Source: Saprospiraceae bacterium (lineage in GTDB: Bacteria > Bacteroidota > Bacteroidia > Chitinophagales > Saprospiraceae). Taken from it: 64,000 nt of DNA. The notes beneath the pieces were generated by a model. It ran no database searches and was not told where the DNA came from. It was given only the letters and a program-made list of their open reading frames with translations. The DNA lies in the NCBI GenBank assembly GCA_016715965.1, contig JADJXG010000001.1, positions 1,865,501 through 1,929,500 on the forward strand, written 5' to 3'. The number at the start of each line of letters is the position of its first letter. Within the stretch, counting starts at the first letter, position 1. This document shows, piece by piece, positions 60,742-64,000 of the stretch. A program made the position numbers and the translations under genes.

Positions 60742-63519
60742 CTAGTGAAAGTAAATCGGAATGGATCTGACACTGCCATTGTTATTGTAAATTTGGACCA
60801 TATACATTCCTGGAATGAGCGGGTATTCCTGTTTGTATTCACCTCTATCCAATAACTGGCTACTCTGAGCAATCAATCTCCCGTATAAATCAACAATCTG
60901 AGTATTAATGGTCTGATTGCTATTCAGATTTATTTTTACAACGGCTCTACCGGAAGTTGATGATTCTTTGATAACATAAACTTCATGATTAAAATCGGGT
61001 GTTTCATGCTCTTCGTATTCTGTTAACAAGATACCCGTTTTTCGGATGACTATCGGATACGTCGCTCCGTTATAGCCTACGGCAAAACTTGAAATCAGAG
61101 GATTATATTCTATTATTTCGCTTAAGAAAGCATCGTTCAATATTTTTAACTTGAGTCTTAGGTTTGCGCGGTTCTTATGAAAGTTTGGCTGTGAATTCAA
61201 TACAAAGCAATAGGCAATTCCATTGTTTCGCATTTGGTAGATCAAAGGAAATGACTTGGTGTAAACACTGTCGATGATGGCAAAATCCTTCTTAAAGGAA
61301 AAACTGCCCTGTGTCATAAACACCTGGTTTTTTGTATAGAGGTTTATATCCACCCATATCTCCTGTCCCCGGGTAAGCCGTTTGTCTTTGTAGTACCATG
61401 TGACAGGGGGGCCAGTTGCTTTCAAGAACTTTGGAGGGAAAGGAGTAAACTGGCCTGAATAAGAATCGTAATAATTGCCATGCTGATTGTAAAAAAGTCT
61501 GACAGGATCCTTTTCGGTGAAATTTTTATATTCTATTTTTTTTCCAATGACTCTTTCGTTTTCTTCAACGAAAACTGGTTCAATACTAGAGAAAACCATA
61601 TTATGACTAGTGTCTCCGAAAATATATTTTTTAATGAGCAATGCATCTCTAATGTCCAAGGTGTCATTCTGATCAATATCCATATAGTATAGATTGGATA
61701 AAGAGTGTTTAAGTACTGTATCAACAATGAGATTACCAAGCAATTGAATGTCTTCACTGGATACATTGTTTCTTTCAAAACCCAGCTTATTGTAAGTTAA
61801 ATCCAAAGTTTTGATTTTTTCATCCTGATAATGGGAAATGCTGATGAGTCTGTCATTTATTCTAAAGGGTTCTATTCTTAAATACCTGTTTTCATTAGAT
61901 ATTGCACCCATAGAAAGTTTGCTTTCATATAATCGTCCATTATCTGTAGCATCAGTAATATTTATAGGGATTGACGTATTGGTCCAGGGTCTAAATTCAA
62001 ATGAAGCAAAACAGGAATCATTATTTCCTTTTTCGTCTTTTGCATATATCCACATTCCAGGCAGATGCATTTCCAGCATAAAAATTTCTATCCAATCACC
62101 ATAGCAACCCCAGTATTCAGAATCCACAAAGGATAGCCTGGTGTTGGAACAATTGTCTCCATAATTTTTTAAAAAACTTGCCAAATGTACTGTTTCATTT
62201 CCGCAATCACCATTTGTTTCAATTACAGTATGCTCTTTACACTTTATGACCGGAGGAGTAGTATCATTTTGGCAAGGGCGCATATCAACAGGAAGGATGA
62301 TGCTTTTACAGGAGCTTGTGTTTTTTTGTTGATCGGTGACTAAAACTTCAAGTTGGACGTGATTTCCGTAATCGACATTTTTCAGGGTGTAAATGCTGTC
62401 CACAGGATTAGTGGAGAAAGATAAGTCCAAGGGTCCCGGACAATTGTCACCAAATGCTTCGAGCAGAGCAGTTGAGGAAATTTGATAATCTTCTTTATCA
62501 ATAAATAATTTTTTGAGTTTTACGCATCTTCCGTATGGTTTTATACTATCTTCTGTGCAAATGCTTAAACTTTGATCTGCTTTTAAAATGACTTTACAAT
62601 AGCTTGAGTTGCCTCGCAGATCGTAAGCTTGAACAAGAACATTGGCACTTTTGCTTCGGGTTACAATTTCAAATAGATTTGAAAATTGACCGGAGTAGTA
62701 GTATTGAAGATGTGAAATTTCACAATCATCCACTGCGGATAATATTAATTCTTTGGCGTGGACATCTCGGTGTGTGTCATTGACTAAAAATGTATCCCTA
62801 CATTTGATCACAGGAGCTATCCTGTCATTTTCACATCCTGATTTGTGTTCGACGAATTGAATATTAATGTTACAAAATGAGGTTTGTCCACTTTGATTCA
62901 TACCATAGATCGTAAACATTTCAGTTTTTCCGATATCAGAATTTTTTCGTGTAATTTTGTCAATACTACCTTGTTCGTCAAAAGAGAATTTGACAAACGA
63001 ACAAAAATCATAACTCCCGAAGTTGATAAGAGTCTCTGGTGTCAATTGAACCTGATTAAATATTGGTATGATATGATCAGTTTTACAACTAAATTGAGGT
63101 TTACTTACCAATGAGTCACAGGCACCATGTCTGATCATGTACCTTGCCATTGCTTTTGAGGAATTACCTGTTTGGTCCACCAATTCAAGCCAAACGGACT
63201 GAGGATAACCCAGGGCATTTTTGGCTAAGTGAATCTCCTGATATTCGTAATTCTTACTATAGAAATAAATTTGGACAGAGCTGTCACAATTATCATAACT
63301 ACCCTTGTCAAAATCCTGCGGCCTTAGCACCCCAAATCCTTTGTCAAAATCCATATCAAGCAGCAGCTCAGTGTAAAGTACAGGGGTTGGAGGGATCGTA
63401 TCCGATGTGCAGTCTTGAGAATAACAAAAGTATGTATTAATTAAACCAATAATAAATGAAACCAATATCCATTTGTATTTTCTCAGGTTACCTGAAAGTA
63501 AGGGGAGATTTGCTTTCAT
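60742..63519 (-). CDS. T9SS-secreted multi-module protein with dockerin-like motif
   Basis: 925 residues. The signal is near 16-35 (WILVSFIIGLINTYFCYSQ). At least five Cys-containing modules of about 90-100 residues follow (each with C-x-x-D-x-I-x-P and DNC/DDC/DFC elements). They resemble HYR/SprB-like adhesive modules. At about 620-650 lies a dockerin-type Ca-binding helix-loop, DIDQNDTLDIRDALLIKKYI. The C-terminus is a T9SS sorting domain (IVDLYGRLIAQSSQLLDRGEY ... PGMYMVQIYNNN). It is probably a surface adhesin or scaffold. A second T9SS gene lies 68 bp upstream on the same strand. Confidence 0.85.
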   Translation of the reverse strand: MKANLPLLSGNLRKYKWILVSFIIGLINTYFCYSQDCTSDTIPPTPVLYTELLLDMDFDKGFGVLRPQDFDKGSYDNCDSSVQIYFYSKNYEYQEIHLAKNALGYPQSVWLELVDQTGNSSKAMARYMIRHGACDSLVSKPQFSCKTDHIIPIFNQVQLTPETLINFGSYDFCSFVKFSFDEQGSIDKITRKNSDIGKTEMFTIYGMNQSGQTSFCNINIQFVEHKSGCENDRIAPVIKCRDTFLVNDTHRDVHAKELILSAVDDCEISHLQYYYSGQFSNLFEIVTRSKSANVLVQAYDLRGNSSYCKVILKADQSLSICTEDSIKPYGRCVKLKKLFIDKEDYQISSTALLEAFGDNCPGPLDLSFSTNPVDSIYTLKNVDYGNHVQLEVLVTDQQKNTSSCKSIILPVDMRPCQNDTTPPVIKCKEHTVIETNGDCGNETVHLASFLKNYGDNCSNTRLSFVDSEYWGCYGDWIEIFMLEMHLPGMWIYAKDEKGNNDSCFASFEFRPWTNTSIPINITDATDNGRLYESKLSMGAISNENRYLRIEPFRINDRLISISHYQDEKIKTLDLTYNKLGFERNNVSSEDIQLLGNLIVDTVLKHSLSNLYYMDIDQNDTLDIRDALLIKKYIFGDTSHNMVFSSIEPVFVEENERVIGKKIEYKNFTEKDPVRLFYNQHGNYYDSYSGQFTPFPPKFLKATGPPVTWYYKDKRLTRGQEIWVDINLYTKNQVFMTQGSFSFKKDFAIIDSVYTKSFPLIYQMRNNGIAYCFVLNSQPNFHKNRANLRLKLKILNDAFLSEIIEYNPLISSFAVGYNGATYPIVIRKTGILLTEYEEHETPDFNHEVYVIKESSTSGRAVVKINLNSNQTINTQIVDLYGRLIAQSSQLLDRGEYKQEYPLIPGMYMVQIYNNNGSVRSIPIYFH

Positions 63520-63587
63520 GATATTTAGAATTTACCGCGAATATACAACAATTCATCCTAATCAAGGCCATTTATCATTCCAGTATA

Positions 63588-64000
63588 TTATCTTTTATAG
63601 AAGAAACTTCCTATGGTTTCCGACTCATCCCTTAGCTGTAAAATGTAGAAGGAACTGGGGAGATGAAGTACAGGAATTGCAACCAGTTCAGTTTTCTCAG
63701 AGATACTTCTGGTTAATAATAAGTTTCCCTTTAGATCGAATATTTTATATTCTATTGGCGTTGATTGACATTCCTTGCAGGTAATGTGAATAGTATGGTC
63801 AACAAGGGTTGGAAAAATACTCCAATCCGATTTAAGGCTTGCGTTTATTGTCTGACTGATGTCAAAATCGTATCTTAATAAAAGCAAATCTTCTGCACCA
63901 TGGGATTGTAGGAGCGTGGTATCCGGAATTTGATTGTAAGTCACTTTGGCTGTAAAAATGCCGGTCACAAACAGTTGGTTTTGCTTGTTGGCGGCCAGGG
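63588..64000 (-). CDS. C-terminal part of a T9SS protein (SBBP-like), cut by window end
   Basis: The frame is open to the window edge (LAANKQNQLFVTGIF). The visible 137 residues show the end of an SBBP-type beta-propeller repeat (LFVTGIFTAKVTY ... HGAEDLLLLRYD). A type A T9SS sorting domain follows (SIFPTLVDHTIHI ... DLKGNLLLTRSI ... LPSSFYILQL). Only the last part is in the window. The stop is 68 bp from the 63519 gene, so the two are probably one operon. Confidence 0.75.
   Translation of the reverse strand, partial: LAANKQNQLFVTGIFTAKVTYNQIPDTTLLQSHGAEDLLLLRYDFDISQTINASLKSDWSIFPTLVDHTIHITCKECQSTPIEYKIFDLKGNLLLTRSISEKTELVAIPVLHLPSSFYILQLRDESETIGSFFYKR

Overview
The window looks like a chromosomal segment of a Bacteroidota bacterium, probably on the Saprospiria/Chitinophagia side. 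The evidence is AT-rich DNA, Bacteroidota-type promoters (TTTG, about 19-21 nt, then TAnnTTTG), type IX secretion (T9SS) C-terminal domains on several large secreted proteins, a gldH gliding lipoprotein, a Sec-type (lipoprotein) nitrous oxide reductase, and many Bacteroidota-typical small families (DUF4286, DUF4254, TIGR02117, a 31-residue AURKAIP1/COX24-type basic protein). No rRNA, tRNA or CRISPR was found.

Layout. 1-883: right part of an IS3-family insertion sequence cut by the window edge. 1.3-6.1 kb: a 900-residue T9SS-secreted protein with beta-propeller repeats and a haem c motif, an intergenic stretch with degenerate repeats, a putative HTH protein and a small secreted protein. 6.1-9.7 kb (minus): purH, coaX and an outer-membrane protein. 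10.0-18.0 kb: a complete nitrous oxide reduction island. A divergent Rrf2-type regulator with three cysteines faces cytochrome c - nosZ - terminator - fasciclin lipoprotein - membrane protein - nosL - nosD - nosF - nosY. 18.1-27.6 kb (minus): a family 9 glycosyltransferase with DUF4254, gcvP, lon and a tail-specific protease. 27.8-33.2 kb: aroE and a sirtuin, a broken BRO-type antirepressor, rmuC and a T9SS beta-helix protein. 33.3-35.7 kb (minus): an unusually GC-rich dinB and a TIGR02117 protein. 36.1-41.0 kb: a TlpA-like thioredoxin, grpE-dnaJ-gldH and ettA. 41.0-49.2 kb: membrane protein, TPR protein, AMP nucleosidase, glycosyltransferase, and the minus-strand series HU - TPR - COX24-like micro-gene - structured leader - rng. 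49.4-57.2 kb: yicC-gmk, DUF1772 protein, lpdA, polysaccharide deacetylase, gltX ending inside a heptamer tandem repeat, and a beta-CASP metallo-hydrolase. 57.3-64 kb: an orphan histidine kinase, a 1-kb repeat-rich non-coding stretch, a lipoprotein, a 925-residue T9SS protein with a dockerin-like motif, and the C-terminus of another T9SS protein.

How the genes work together. The nos island holds what a Sec-type N2O reductase needs: a membrane-anchored electron donor, the Cu enzyme, a Cu chaperone (NosL) and the NosDFY maturation machine, with a probable Fe-S sensor of the Rrf2 family next door. A strong terminator after nosZ would let the structural genes be transcribed more than the accessory genes. 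Lon, tail-specific protease, GrpE, DnaJ and EttA form a scattered protein quality-control and translation set. The most interesting points are the nos island architecture, the micro-gene and structured leader before rng, the foldable 131-bp element near 59.9 kb, and the extracellular propeller/haem protein.
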